A DNA stretch of 39,977 bases from Rhodococcus sp. IEGM 1379. Its GTDB lineage: Bacteria; Actinomycetota; Actinomycetes; Mycobacteriales; Mycobacteriaceae. The translations under genes and the position numbers were made by a program. The notes under the pieces were generated by a model, which was not told the origin of the DNA, made no database searches, and saw only the letters and a list, made by a program, of their open reading frames with translations. Position 1 is the stretch's first letter, and each line of letters opens with the position of its first letter. The stretch is from NCBI RefSeq assembly GCF_030056815.1, contig NZ_JASHKR010000043.1:1-39977 (forward strand), written 5' to 3'. This document shows, piece after piece, positions 1 through 9,546 of this stretch.

Positions 1-58
1 CCAACGGAACAAAATCCCGAAGGGCCCGCGTACCGGTGTCGTATAGGCGCAGGGTCAC
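1..58 (-). CDS. cysS: Cysteinyl-tRNA synthetase, N-terminal fragment (cut by window edge)
   Basis: Reading the minus strand from a GTG at 58-56 gives a start resembling MTLRLYDTGTRALRDFVPL, which is the typical amino terminus of actinobacterial CysS, the enzyme that charges tRNA-Cys. Only 19 codons are inside the window. It lies 11 bases downstream of the ispF stop on the same strand, which reproduces the carD-ispD-ispF-cysS order of mycobacteria. The call rests on this short N-terminal match plus synteny. Confidence 0.85.
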   Translation of the reverse strand, partial: MTLRLYDTGTRALRDFVPL

Positions 59-69
59 GACCAGCGATC

Positions 70-546
<477 letters not shown>

Positions 547-1242
547 CTAGATTCCGTCCTGTGATTCCGCACTCAGCAGTGCTCGCGCCAGCATTAGGTC
601 CAGTGGCGTGGTGATCTTGAAAGCCTGAACGTCACCGGCGGTGGTCCGTACTGAAATGCCCAGTCGCTCGACCAGTCCGGCATCATCGGTTGCCAGATCT
701 CCTGCGGCTGTGACATCGCCCGCGGCGTAAGCCCGCCTCAGAACATCGGCGGAAAAACCTTGTGGAGTCTGCACCGCACGCAACTCCGAACGGAGCGGAG
801 TGCCGGTAACGGTGCCGAGAACATCCACGGATTTGATGGTGTCCGTCACCGGTAGCACCGGAATGACGGCAGCACTGCCCGCCTTCAACTCGTCGACGAC
901 ACGAGCGATCAACGCCGGCGGCGTGAGTGCCCGCGCGGCATCGTGCACAAGCACGTACTCAGCGTCGCCGGCAGCCTCGAGCCCGGCCCGAACCGAATCG
1001 GTCCGCTCCGAGCCGCCCGCGACCACGTCGACGTCGTCACTACGGCCCAGGTCCGCGGCAACCGATTGAACGAGTTCCGGCGGCACAATCACAACAACGC
1101 GGTCGATGGCACCGGATTTCCGGAGGCCTTCGACCGCGCGTGCAAGCATTGTGCGACCGCCGAGTTCGACGAATGCCTTGGGCAACGGCTCACCCAATCG
1201 CACTCCCCGACCTGCGGCGGGAACCAGCGCTACTACTGACAT
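547..1242 (-). CDS. ispD: 2-C-methyl-D-erythritol 4-phosphate cytidylyltransferase
   Basis: IspD transfers CMP from CTP to methylerythritol 4-phosphate in the MEP isoprenoid pathway. The 231-residue product opens with the nucleotidyltransferase signature VPAAGRGVRLG followed by the PKAF segment, and contains the VHDAARAL block that binds the substrate and metal. Length equals that of the M. tuberculosis protein. It begins 24 bases after the carD stop on the same strand and ends flush with ispF, so the MEP genes are probably co-transcribed with carD. Confidence 0.97.
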   Translation of the reverse strand: MSVVALVPAAGRGVRLGEPLPKAFVELGGRTMLARAVEGLRKSGAIDRVVVIVPPELVQSVAADLGRSDDVDVVAGGSERTDSVRAGLEAAGDAEYVLVHDAARALTPPALIARVVDELKAGSAAVIPVLPVTDTIKSVDVLGTVTGTPLRSELRAVQTPQGFSADVLRRAYAAGDVTAAGDLATDDAGLVERLGISVRTTAGDVQAFKITTPLDLMLARALLSAESQDGI

Positions 1243-1266
1243 CGCCAGCTTTTTTATGTAGTCAGT

Positions 1267-1758
<492 letters not shown>

Positions 1759-2019
1759 TCACGTGCCCCTTTCGATTCCACTAGTTTAACACGTCGAAGA
1801 ACCGGCCATGCATCAACTATGCAGGTCAGGGGCATCCTTGCTCGAGCGTAGGGGTTGACAGTGCCTGTAGTACGTGCATTCAACCAGCCACTTCGGTCTG
1901 TATACGGCTCCCCGAAAGCCCACGCAGACAACCGTTGTGGCCACCCAGCGACCGGCTCCCGAGAGCTGACTACTACTCTGCCTAGTGGAGTGCGAACCTG
2001 ACGCCCTGGAGGACAAACC

Positions 2020-2655
2020 GTGACTGCTATCCGCAAGCCGACTCGCCGAGTCGCTACCGCCATTGCACTGGCTGCAGGCGCAGCCATCGCGCTGTCCGCA
2101 TGCAGCTCGGGCCAAGTGAGCCAAACCGCCGTCCAGCAGGCCGCTGTGAACGGCAACAGTGCCAACGTCGGTGACATCGCCCTGCGCAATGTTCACATCG
2201 CTTACCCCTCGTCCGAGGAGTACAGCATCGAGCCCGGTGGCACCGCCGTGTTGTCGTTCACCATCGTGAACGACAGCCTGGAAACCACCGACAAGCTCGT
2301 CAGCATCAACACCGACTACGCCGCGCGCATCGTCGCCGGTGAAGAGGTCGCCGGATTCACCCTCAAGCCGCAGACATCTCTGCAGGCCGGGGAGCTTCCC
2401 GCAGGCGCAGCCGCCGAGGCCGAAGCCGACAAGCAGATCGCCAACAAGGACGAGAACAGCGACGCACCTGATGCACTCGCTCTCGTTCTGCTGCAGGACA
2501 TCAAGGCCGGCGTTCGTCCGGGCCTGACCATCCCGATCACCTTCACTTTCGAGAAGGCCGGTCCGGTTACGGTGCAGGTTCCCGTCGACGCGGGCCCGAA
2601 GCTCGAACGCAACGAGTCGGAGAAGTCTCCGGACGTTGCTGAAGCCGGACACTGA
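2020..2655 (+). CDS. lpqE: LpqE-like secreted lipoprotein
   Basis: This 211-residue protein has a type II signal peptide: positive n-region (MTAIRKPTRR), an alanine-rich hydrophobic stretch, and the lipobox LSAC with the lipidated cysteine at residue 28. The rest is a soluble extracytoplasmic domain without recognisable catalytic motifs. Its position between carD (divergent) and radA (downstream) is the position of lpqE (Rv3584) in M. tuberculosis, so the name rests mainly on synteny and lipoprotein character. The GTG start is supported by GGAGGA at 2008-2013, six bases upstream. Function is unknown. Confidence 0.85.
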   Translation: MTAIRKPTRRVATAIALAAGAAIALSACSSGQVSQTAVQQAAVNGNSANVGDIALRNVHIAYPSSEEYSIEPGGTAVLSFTIVNDSLETTDKLVSINTDYAARIVAGEEVAGFTLKPQTSLQAGELPAGAAAEAEADKQIANKDENSDAPDALALVLLQDIKAGVRPGLTIPITFTFEKAGPVTVQVPVDAGPKLERNESEKSPDVAEAGH

Positions 2656-2682
2656 GTTTCACGCTCAATCCGAACGATCGAA

Positions 2683-2717
2683 CTAGAGGCGGGGTCCATG
2701 TCGGACCCCGCCTCTAG
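2683..2717 (+). terminator. Perfect 15-bp hairpin between lpqE and radA
   Basis: Bases 2683-2697 and 2703-2717 are exact reverse complements separated by five bases, giving a GC-rich stem. There is no long T tract after it (TCTGTCC follows). It probably terminates or attenuates the lpqE transcript. It ends only nine bases before the radA GTG. Confidence 0.75.
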
Positions 2718-2726
2718 TCTGTCCCG

Positions 2727-4160
2727 GTGGCCAAAGCTAAATCGAACTACCGGTGCTCCGAATGCAAATCCGTGGTGCCCAAATGGGTTGGCCGCTGCCC
2801 CGACTGCGACACGTGGGGCTCGATGTCGGAAGTCTCCGTCGTTGCCCCCGTTGCCAGTCGAGCCGGAGCATCGCTCGCCAAAGCCGGGTCGAGCGCTGTC
2901 CTGCCCACAACGCCGGCTACTCCCCTCACCCAGATCGACAGCAAGAGCACCCAGGCCAAGCCCACCGGGATCGGAGAACTCGACCGCGTACTCGGCGGCG
3001 GAGTGGTTCCCGGATCAGTGGTTCTGCTTGCCGGTGAGCCTGGTGTCGGTAAATCCACGCTGCTACTCGAAGTCGTATATCGCTGGGCGATGCGGAGCCC
3101 CGAGGACCGCGCGCTGTATGTCACCGGCGAGGAATCTGCCGGGCAGGTCCGGCTCCGCGCAGACCGCACCAATTCCGTCCACGAGCGGATGTATCTCGCT
3201 GCCGAATCCGATCTCGCGACCATTCTCGGCCACGTCGAACAAGTCAAACCCAGTCTGCTGATCGTCGACTCGGTGCAAACCATGCTCGCGGCCGACGTCG
3301 ACGGCGTCGTCGGTGGCGTCACGCAGGTCAAAGCCGTCACCAGCGCCTTGACTTCGCTCGCCAAGACCACCGGGATCCCGGTACTGCTGATCGGGCACGT
3401 AACCAAGGACGGGGCGGTCGCCGGACCTCGCTCGCTCGAGCATCTTGTCGACGTCGTTCTGCATTTCGAGGGAGACAAGCACTCCACGCTGCGCATGGTC
3501 CGCGGCGTCAAAAACCGATTCGGAGCTGCCGACGAGGTAGGTTGCTTCGAACTGACCGACCAGGGCATCAACGAGATCAGCGATCCTTCGGGACTGTTCC
3601 TCCACCATCGGGAAGTGGCCGTGGAGGGCACCGCCGTCACCGTCATGATGGACGGCAAACGTCCGCTGCTGGGCGAAGTTCAGGCGCTCGTGGCCTCTAC
3701 ACCTCTACCCACTCCTCGCCGAGCGGTCAGTGGGCTCGACACCGCTCGTGTAGCTATGGTTCTGGCCGTTCTCGAACGCCGCGCCGGAGTATCGATCGCC
3801 AAATGCGACGTCTACGCCGCGACGGTGGGCGGAATGCGCATGACGGAACCCGGCGCAGACCTGGCTTTGGCCATTGCCGTCGCTTCCGCGGTGAAAGGAA
3901 AGCCGGTTCCGAACGGACTCGTCATTCTCGGTGAGGTCGGACTCGCCGGCGAGGTACGACGCGTCGCCGGCGTCAACCGCCGTCTGATCGAAGCCGCCCG
4001 GTTGGGATTCACCAGTGCGATTGTGCCGGTCGATTCCGGCCCGAATATCCCCGGCATGCGGGTCAACGAAGTGTCAAATTTGGGCGAAGCCTTGTCGTAT
4101 GCCGGATTGCTCGGCGGTAAGCAAGGTTCGACTCGGCCCAAACTCACGCCGGTCAAGTGA
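2727..4160 (+). CDS. radA: DNA repair protein RadA (Sms)
   Basis: RadA is a RecA-like ATPase that promotes branch migration in recombinational repair. The 477-residue product has the N-terminal C4 zinc finger (C10, C13, C24, C27), the Walker [10 protein letters not shown], the RadA-specific KNRFG motif and the C-terminal Lon-protease-like domain. The GTG start is chosen because the zinc-finger region directly follows, as in mycobacterial RadA. The nine bases between the upstream hairpin and the start contain no Shine-Dalgarno sequence, so a leaderless transcript starting after the hairpin is possible. disA follows after an intervening minus-strand thioesterase gene. Confidence 0.97.
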   Translation: MAKAKSNYRCSECKSVVPKWVGRCPDCDTWGSMSEVSVVAPVASRAGASLAKAGSSAVLPTTPATPLTQIDSKSTQAKPTGIGELDRVLGGGVVPGSVVLLAGEPGVGKSTLLLEVVYRWAMRSPEDRALYVTGEESAGQVRLRADRTNSVHERMYLAAESDLATILGHVEQVKPSLLIVDSVQTMLAADVDGVVGGVTQVKAVTSALTSLAKTTGIPVLLIGHVTKDGAVAGPRSLEHLVDVVLHFEGDKHSTLRMVRGVKNRFGAADEVGCFELTDQGINEISDPSGLFLHHREVAVEGTAVTVMMDGKRPLLGEVQALVASTPLPTPRRAVSGLDTARVAMVLAVLERRAGVSIAKCDVYAATVGGMRMTEPGADLALAIAVASAVKGKPVPNGLVILGEVGLAGEVRRVAGVNRRLIEAARLGFTSAIVPVDSGPNIPGMRVNEVSNLGEALSYAGLLGGKQGSTRPKLTPVK

Positions 4161-4183
4161 CCGGCAGGTTCACATCGACACTG

Positions 4184-4744
4184 TCACATCGACGAGGTTC
4201 CGAACGGCGAGGTCGGCACACCGTCCACAAACTCCTGGGTCTTCGCGAAATGTTCCGGAGTGATGGTCAGAAACAGCCCGCGCGAAGTACCCACTGCAAC
4301 ATCAGGATCCGCTGCGGGGCCTTCCACGATGAATGCCTCGGCGGTCGTGTAGACCTTGCGCCTGACAGTGCCTTCGATACGAGCACGAAACTCGAGAACC
4401 GAACCCAACGGAATCGGACGGGCAAAGTCGATCTCGAGGTGCCCGGTCACCACCGGCACACCCAGCACCATGCATGCAACGCCCTGAACCTCGTCGAAAG
4501 CTGTGGACAGGATCCCTCCGTGGATCACGCCGGGGCCACCCTGATACTTCTTCGAGACCTCGAGGCGCCCGGTCACCTCCAAGCCCTCACCCGCCCGAAA
4601 ACTCATCGCCATTCCGGCAGGCTGATCGTCACCGCAACCGAAGCACTTCGACCAGTGCTGCGGCAGCTTCTCCCCCGGGGCGGGAAAGAAATCGACGGGC
4701 TCGGGCACGGTCAGGTCGTCAGGCAAGGTCCAGGTGCTACTCAT
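4184..4744 (-). CDS. PaaI-family hotdog-fold thioesterase
   Basis: The 186-residue protein is a single hotdog-fold thioesterase domain. The GGPGVIHGGILSTAFDEVQG segment is the conserved helix of PaaI/YbgC-type acyl-CoA thioesterases, with the HGG turn and a downstream acidic residue. It probably hydrolyses an acyl-CoA; the substrate cannot be read from sequence. The start at 4744 (MSSTWTLPDD) is preferred over an upstream one 12 codons earlier, which would run into the disA leader region. It is transcribed towards radA and divergently from disA. An N-terminal CFGCG motif lies near residue 30, seen in many actinobacterial members. Confidence 0.85.
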   Translation of the reverse strand: MSSTWTLPDDLTVPEPVDFFPAPGEKLPQHWSKCFGCGDDQPAGMAMSFRAGEGLEVTGRLEVSKKYQGGPGVIHGGILSTAFDEVQGVACMVLGVPVVTGHLEIDFARPIPLGSVLEFRARIEGTVRRKVYTTAEAFIVEGPAADPDVAVGTSRGLFLTITPEHFAKTQEFVDGVPTSPFGTSSM

Positions 4745-4828
4745 GGATAGGTAATCTAAACGGAGAAAAGTCCGCAGCAACCTTCGGACTCGGACATAGT
4801 GACGTCAACCTCAGCAGGGAGTTTCTCA

Positions 4829-5926
4829 ATGATCAGTGCGATGGCGGATACCCAGTCGTCGTCGGCATTGCGAGAGACCATCGCTAGGTTGGCTCCCGGC
4901 ACCGCTCTGCGCGACGGACTCGAACGCATTCTTCGCGGCCGCACAGGCGCTCTGATCGTCCTCGGGTACGACGACGAGATCGAAGCGTTGTGCGACGGCG
5001 GTTTCAACCTCGACGTGGCGTTCGCACCTACCCGGCTTCGAGAACTGTCGAAAATGGACGGCGCCGTCGTCCTCTCCACCGACGGTTCGCACATTGTCCG
5101 CGCAAACGTACAACTCGTACCCGACCACAAGATCCCGACCGTCGAATCCGGCACTCGGCACCGTGCTGCGGAGCGGACCGCGATCCAGACCGGATACCCG
5201 GTTGTATCGGTGAGCCAGTCGATGTCCATCGTCAGCGTCTATGTCGGCGGCATCAGGCACGTCATCGAAGGTTCGGCCACGATTCTCTCGCGAGCGAATC
5301 AAGCCGTCGCCACCCTCGAGCGTTACAAGGCACGTCTCGACGAGGTCACCCGGGCGCTGTCCGTCGTCGAGATCGAGGACTTCGTGACGTTGCGAGACGC
5401 ATTGACCGTCGTACAGCGACTCGAAATGGTTCGACGCGTATCGGTCGAGATCGAACAGGACGTTCTCGAACTCGGTACCGACGGTCGCCAGCTTGCGCTG
5501 CAGCTCGAAGAATTGGTCGGCGACAACGACATTGCGCGTCAACTGATCGTCCGTGACTACCTCGCCGGACCCGAACCCATCGAAACCGCGGCAATGGACA
5601 ACGTGCTCGCTGCCCTTGACCGCGTCACCGACGCCGATCTCCTGGACCTGACCACCCTCGCGCGGGTGCTCGGTTACCCAGGCACGATCGAAGCTCTCGA
5701 CACTCCGATGACGCCGCGTGGATACCGAGTCCTCATGCGCGTACCGCGACTTCAGTTCCATCAGATCAACCGACTCGTCGGATCATTCGGCACATTGCAG
5801 GCCCTGCTGGCCGCGACGGCAGCCGACCTCCAGTCCGTCGAAGGCATCGGCGGACTGTGGGCTCGTCACATCCGAGAAGGATTGTCGCGGCTGGCCGAGT
5901 CGTCGATCACCGGCTCGTACAACTGA
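4829..5926 (+). CDS. disA: Diadenylate cyclase / DNA-integrity scanning protein DisA
   Basis: DisA condenses two ATP into the second messenger c-di-AMP and scans branched DNA. With the ATG at 4829 the product has 365 residues. The diadenylate cyclase domain shows the DGA motif at residues 77-79 and RHR at 110-112, both needed for catalysis. A helical linker follows, and the C-terminal helix-hairpin-helix region contains [17 protein letters not shown]. The start at 4829 is chosen because AGGGA (4816-4820) sits eight bases upstream; a GTG at 4799 and an ATG at 4841 are alternatives. In mycobacteria disA directly follows radA; here a thioesterase gene sits between them. Confidence 0.96.
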   Translation: MISAMADTQSSSALRETIARLAPGTALRDGLERILRGRTGALIVLGYDDEIEALCDGGFNLDVAFAPTRLRELSKMDGAVVLSTDGSHIVRANVQLVPDHKIPTVESGTRHRAAERTAIQTGYPVVSVSQSMSIVSVYVGGIRHVIEGSATILSRANQAVATLERYKARLDEVTRALSVVEIEDFVTLRDALTVVQRLEMVRRVSVEIEQDVLELGTDGRQLALQLEELVGDNDIARQLIVRDYLAGPEPIETAAMDNVLAALDRVTDADLLDLTTLARVLGYPGTIEALDTPMTPRGYRVLMRVPRLQFHQINRLVGSFGTLQALLAATAADLQSVEGIGGLWARHIREGLSRLAESSITGSYN

Positions 5927-5936
5927 TCGAGCCGGG

Positions 5937-6689
5937 TCAGGCGATATTGAACGGCTCCGCGCCGCTCCGCAATGCTCCGAGTTGCCCGACAACCGTGTAC
6001 GCGCCCGCGCCCACGGGGTTGCGCTGCGGGTTCGCAGAGGTGGCGCAATCCGGATTCGACGTTGTGGCGGACCAAGCGACCTTGAATGCGGCCTGCTCGC
6101 CCGGTTCGAGGTTGCGGATATCCGGAGCCGGCTGCGGGTAGCAGTCGACGTTGGACCACAGCCGGGTCTTGCCATCGATGGTGTAGACGAGCACCTGTTG
6201 AAGACCACCGGCCAAATCGCGATTGCAGCCGGCCGAGCCGATATTGGTGATGACGATAGTGAAGGTCGGTTCCTCGCCACCGGCAAACGTGGGTTTGTCG
6301 GCAGTCGCCTTGACCGCGAGGGACGAGTCCGCACACTGACCCGCCGGCACCGGGACGGCACTGGTCGGCGATGTGGTCGGCGATGTGGTCGAGCTGCCCG
6401 ACGTGGAGGCCGAAGAACCACCCGAGCCGGAATCGGCCGAGCCGCCGTTGCCGCCGCCACCACTACCGCCGGAGCCGTTGCTTCCGGACGGATTGGGAGT
6501 GAAAGACACCTCCGGGGTCAGCGAAGAACTCGCGGCCGCAGCGTCCGCCTCGGGGGAATCGCTACCCCCGCCGACGACGGCAGAAATCAACCAGACGATC
6601 AAGGCCAAGGCAACGACTGCAGCACCGATGGCCAGCGCCCGTCGACGCCAGTAAATCTGAGGGGGCAGTGGCCCATTCGGTTCCAACAC
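5937..6689 (-). CDS. Membrane-anchored secreted protein (Rv3587c-like)
   Basis: The 250-residue protein has a short cytoplasmic N-terminus, one transmembrane helix at about residues 18-40 (RALAIGAAVVALALIVWLIS), and a long low-complexity Ser/Gly/Thr/Pro linker. The external C-terminal domain of about 130 residues has two cysteine pairs (CADS, CNRD, CYPQ, CATS). Domain and position between disA and the carbonic anhydrase gene correspond to M. tuberculosis Rv3587c, a conserved membrane protein without known function. It lies 83 bases downstream of the carbonic anhydrase gene on the same strand and converges on disA with a gap of only ten bases. Confidence 0.8.
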   Translation of the reverse strand: MLEPNGPLPPQIYWRRRALAIGAAVVALALIVWLISAVVGGGSDSPEADAAAASSSLTPEVSFTPNPSGSNGSGGSGGGGNGGSADSGSGGSSASTSGSSTTSPTTSPTSAVPVPAGQCADSSLAVKATADKPTFAGGEEPTFTIVITNIGSAGCNRDLAGGLQQVLVYTIDGKTRLWSNVDCYPQPAPDIRNLEPGEQAAFKVAWSATTSNPDCATSANPQRNPVGAGAYTVVGQLGALRSGAEPFNIA

Positions 6690-6772
6690 GGTCTCAACGG
6701 TAGTTGGCGAAGGCCTGACTACCGGTCAGCTGAGACGGCGTGTCGGCACCTAGGTGAGTGTGGTTCTTTCGA

Positions 6773-7399
6773 TTAGTCGATTGCCTCGCCGATTTCACCG
6801 ACGGCACCCTGTAAACGCATGTGCCCATCGGACAGTGTGTAGGTGACGCCGACGATTGCGCACGTACCCTTATCCACTTTGTCGGCAATGATTCGAGAGC
6901 GCTGCATGATGAGCGATCCGGTTTCGACGACGTGCCGACCTTCCAGTTCATCGACGGTGGACAGACCTTCCTGCCGACCCATGAGAATGGACGGCGCAAC
7001 ACGCTCGACCACGCTGCGGATGAAGCCGTCGGGAATCTTGCCCTTGTCGAGAGCGTCGAGTGTGGCTTTGACCGCGCCACAGCCATCGTGTCCGAGCACG
7101 ACGATGAGCGGCACGTTCAGAACGTGCACGGCGTACTCGATGGAACCCAACACCGAATCGTCGAGAACGTGACCGGCGGTGCGAACGACGAACATGTCGC
7201 CGAGCCCCTGATCGAAGATGATCTCGGCTGCGACACGTGAATCTCCACAGCCGAAAAGCACGGCGGTGGGGTGCTGTTCGTTGACCAGTTTCGCCCGATC
7301 GGCGATACCTTGGCTGGGGTGTATCGACGTGCCGTTGACAAATCGCTCATTTCCCTCGCGGAGGGACTTCCAAGCGGACAGCGGACTTGTATGTGGCAT
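6773..7399 (-). CDS. canB: Beta-class carbonic anhydrase
   Basis: This zinc enzyme interconverts CO2 and bicarbonate. With the ATG at 7399 the product is 208 residues. The zinc ligands C51, H104 and C107 and the catalytic dyad D53/R55 are at exactly the positions known in M. tuberculosis Rv3588c. The motif is GCGDSR rather than the commoner GCADSR. The start is chosen because the protein then begins MPHTSPLSAWK, matching the mycobacterial N-terminus; a GTG five codons upstream (7414) is also in frame. Synteny with Rv3588c supports the name. Confidence 0.95.
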   Translation of the reverse strand: MPHTSPLSAWKSLREGNERFVNGTSIHPSQGIADRAKLVNEQHPTAVLFGCGDSRVAAEIIFDQGLGDMFVVRTAGHVLDDSVLGSIEYAVHVLNVPLIVVLGHDGCGAVKATLDALDKGKIPDGFIRSVVERVAPSILMGRQEGLSTVDELEGRHVVETGSLIMQRSRIIADKVDKGTCAIVGVTYTLSDGHMRLQGAVGEIGEAID

Positions 7400-7503
7400 T
7401 CCAATATTGTGCACCCACCGCGATTGTCCGGCTCATCGGGAAAGGTTTCCGGGTAGGTTGCCCGGACGGGAATCCAAACTTACTTCAGAGTCAGTTTCCT
7501 GAT

Positions 7504-7518
7504 ACAGTCACCCACTGT
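7504..7518. promoter_or_regulatory. Inverted repeat ACAGT-N5-ACTGT upstream of the mce remnant
   Basis: ACAGT at 7504-7508 and ACTGT at 7514-7518 form a short dyad in the 220-base gap between the carbonic anhydrase gene and the yrbE remnant. It could be an operator for the former mce operon, but the repeat is short and could be chance. Otherwise the gap shows only a G/T-rich stretch around 7553-7566 and the GGGGAGGG ribosome-binding site of the yrbE remnant just before 7620. Confidence 0.3.
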
Positions 7519-7619
7519 GATCTGAAGCACTAAAAACTTCGCCCACAAATGTACGGGGGGGTATATCTGGGCGAGTCCGCAGGCACGTCCTGCAGGACAA
7601 GACGGGGAGGGCGATCTGC

Positions 7620-7796
7620 GTGACCAGACCAGCTGAAAACGACAGTCGCCCGAAAGAAGTAAGTTTCCCGGAAGAAACGATCCCGGCACAAGCCAAATCG
7701 AATCTCGTCGCGAACCTGCTCTCCGAGATCGGACTCCTGTTCACCTTCACCGTCCGCGTGTGCTTCGCCGCAATCACGACAGTACGACGCCGGTGA
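7620..7796 (+). pseudogene. N-terminal remnant of a YrbE/MlaE-type permease gene
   Basis: A GTG at 7620, preceded by GGGGAGGG, opens 58 codons ending at TGA 7794-7796. The peptide starts MTRPAENDSRP and ends in LLSEIGLLFTFTVRVCFAA followed by an arginine-rich tail. This resembles the first amphipathic segment of actinobacterial YrbEA (MlaE-family) permeases, which normally continue for about 200 more residues with several membrane helices. Those helices are absent. The next recognisable sequence is the body of an mceF-like gene in another frame. I read this as the 5' end of an mce operon left after a deletion. The YrbE assignment is by resemblance only. Confidence 0.6.
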
Positions 7797-7797
7797 T

Positions 7798-8940
7798 CCG
7801 TTCACCGGGAGCTTTTCGGTAGCAGTCGAATTGGAGAATGCCGCCGGAATTGCGCAGGGTTCGGAAGTGGCCTATCGCAGAGTCACTGTCGGCGATGTCG
7901 AATCTGTGCGTCTGTCAGCCGAACGAAACCTGGTTGTTCTCACCCTGAACATCTCTGCCGATCGAGAGATCCCACTCGATTCCGTTGCGGCCATCAGTCA
8001 GGACACCGCTGTTCCGGTACTGAAAGTACAGCTGTCTTCTGAATCCGACAGCGGCCCTTATCTTGTCGACGGCTCCGTCGTGCCTAATGAACAAACGTCG
8101 ATACCGGTGCCACTGGGTACGGTCATCGCAAACTTCAATACCACTGCGGACACTGTCGATCCCGCCGACCTTCGGACGCTCTCACGTGAACTCGGCACCG
8201 GACTGGGTGGACTAGGTCCGGATCTGCAAGCCCTGGTTGACAATTTTGATGTTATCGCCAGGTCCGTCGCGTTCAACCAACCCCACCTCAACACTCTCGT
8301 CGAAAATTCACGCACTCTCTACGCGGCCAACGAGGACAACGTGGCAGCACTGCCGGATGTTGCTCGGACACTTCGACAATTGAGTGATCAGGTCAGGTCT
8401 TCGGATCCACAGCTGCGCACTCTGCTTGATCGAAGTCCCACCATCCTCGACAATCAGATACTGCCTCTCATCGAGCAAAGCCGTGAACCGTTCAGCCTCT
8501 TGTTGGCGAATTCTCTTGTTTCCAGTCAAATCGTCACGGTGCGGATGCCGGCTGTCGATACGCTACTCGTGGTGTTACCCAAGGGGTTCGAGAAGCTCGG
8601 TAGCATCGTCAGGAATGGTCGGGCGCAGCTGGATTACATCACCGCGGTCGGTCCCGTCTGCATCTACGACACCCCACGCCGCACCGTGCAGGATGTCTCG
8701 CCGACCACACTAGACAAAGACCGGCACTGCACCGGCCAATCAGGCAAAATCCAGAACCGCGGTTCACAGAATGTTCCTACCGGAACAGGAACAATCGGAG
8801 GTGTTGTCGAATACGACCCCGCAGTGGGCACCGTCGCGGCCGGTGACGGCACATCGATTCGGCTGGGTTTGACCGGCGGCCAGAAAACAGTGCTCGGAGA
8901 CAACTCATTTGCCGCACTACTAGTACAGGGAACACATTGA
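7798..8940 (+). pseudogene. MceF-like MCE-family gene lacking its N-terminus
   Basis: In this frame the sequence reads DPFTGSFSVAVELENAAG then GSEVAYRRVTVGDVESV, which is the beta-barrel MCE domain of Mce proteins (lipid-import needle subunits), followed by the helical region and a Pro/Gly-rich tail. A normal Mce protein begins with a short cytoplasmic tail and a membrane anchor about 30-40 residues before this point. Here the upstream codons encode no hydrophobic helix. The first start codon in frame is a TTG at 7831 inside the MCE domain. The GPYLVDGSVVPNEQTS segment and the following Mce-associated gene suggest the last mce gene, mceF. If translated, the product would not be exported. Confidence 0.72.
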
Positions 8941-9506
8941 GCAATCTCACGAAGTCCGATGTCGACGAACCCCCTACCGAAAGTCCGTCCCCCGACGAAA
9001 CCCAGACCCCAGCACCCGCAGTCCCGAAACGGCGCTTCGGACGGAGTACTCTGCTGGCCGTCGTCGGCGCTCTGGTTGTGGTCTCCGCCCTCGGCTGGGG
9101 CGGATACACCACCTGGCAGCACTCACTCGACGAGGAAGCCCGCACCACCGCACTGGAACGTGGGCGACAATTCGCGACAGATCTCGCGACATACAACTTC
9201 CAGAACCTCGATCAGAATCTGTCCGTCGTACGGGAAAACTCGGTTGGCGAGTTCGCCGGCCAGTACGCCCAGGTCGCGGCCAACCTCCAAGACATGATCG
9301 TTCAGTATCAGGCCACGTCGTCGGCGCAGATCATTTCAGCGGGGCTGGCCGACAGTGATCATGACAGTGCCGAGGTCCTGGTCTTCCTTGATCAGGCCAT
9401 CACCAACACCAATTCGCCCGACCCCCGCATCGATCGCAACCGTATGCAGCTCTCACTCGTTCGCGAAGACGGGAAATGGAAGCTGAGCAACGTCCAACTG
9501 CTCTGA
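8937..9506 (+). CDS. Mce-associated membrane protein (Mas)
   Basis: The 189-residue protein has a proline/glutamate-rich cytoplasmic N-terminus, one transmembrane helix at about residues 38-58 (STLLAVVGALVVVSALGWGG), and an extracytoplasmic domain of the Mce-associated type related to the NTF2 fold. Such proteins are encoded at the 3' end of mce operons and are thought to stabilise the Mce complex. The TTG start overlaps the mceF-like stop by three bases (TTGA), with AGGGA five bases upstream. It looks intact but its operon partners have been lost. Confidence 0.82.
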   Translation: MSNLTKSDVDEPPTESPSPDETQTPAPAVPKRRFGRSTLLAVVGALVVVSALGWGGYTTWQHSLDEEARTTALERGRQFATDLATYNFQNLDQNLSVVRENSVGEFAGQYAQVAANLQDMIVQYQATSSAQIISAGLADSDHDSAEVLVFLDQAITNTNSPDPRIDRNRMQLSLVREDGKWKLSNVQLL

Positions 9507-9546
9507 TACGCGTCGGCACCTGCCGGTACAGTGACGTCGAACGTCG

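Noticed and set aside
4826-5761. Minus-strand open frame of about 311 codons opposite disA
   Set aside because: disA carries all its catalytic motifs on the plus strand; the antisense frame encodes no known domain.
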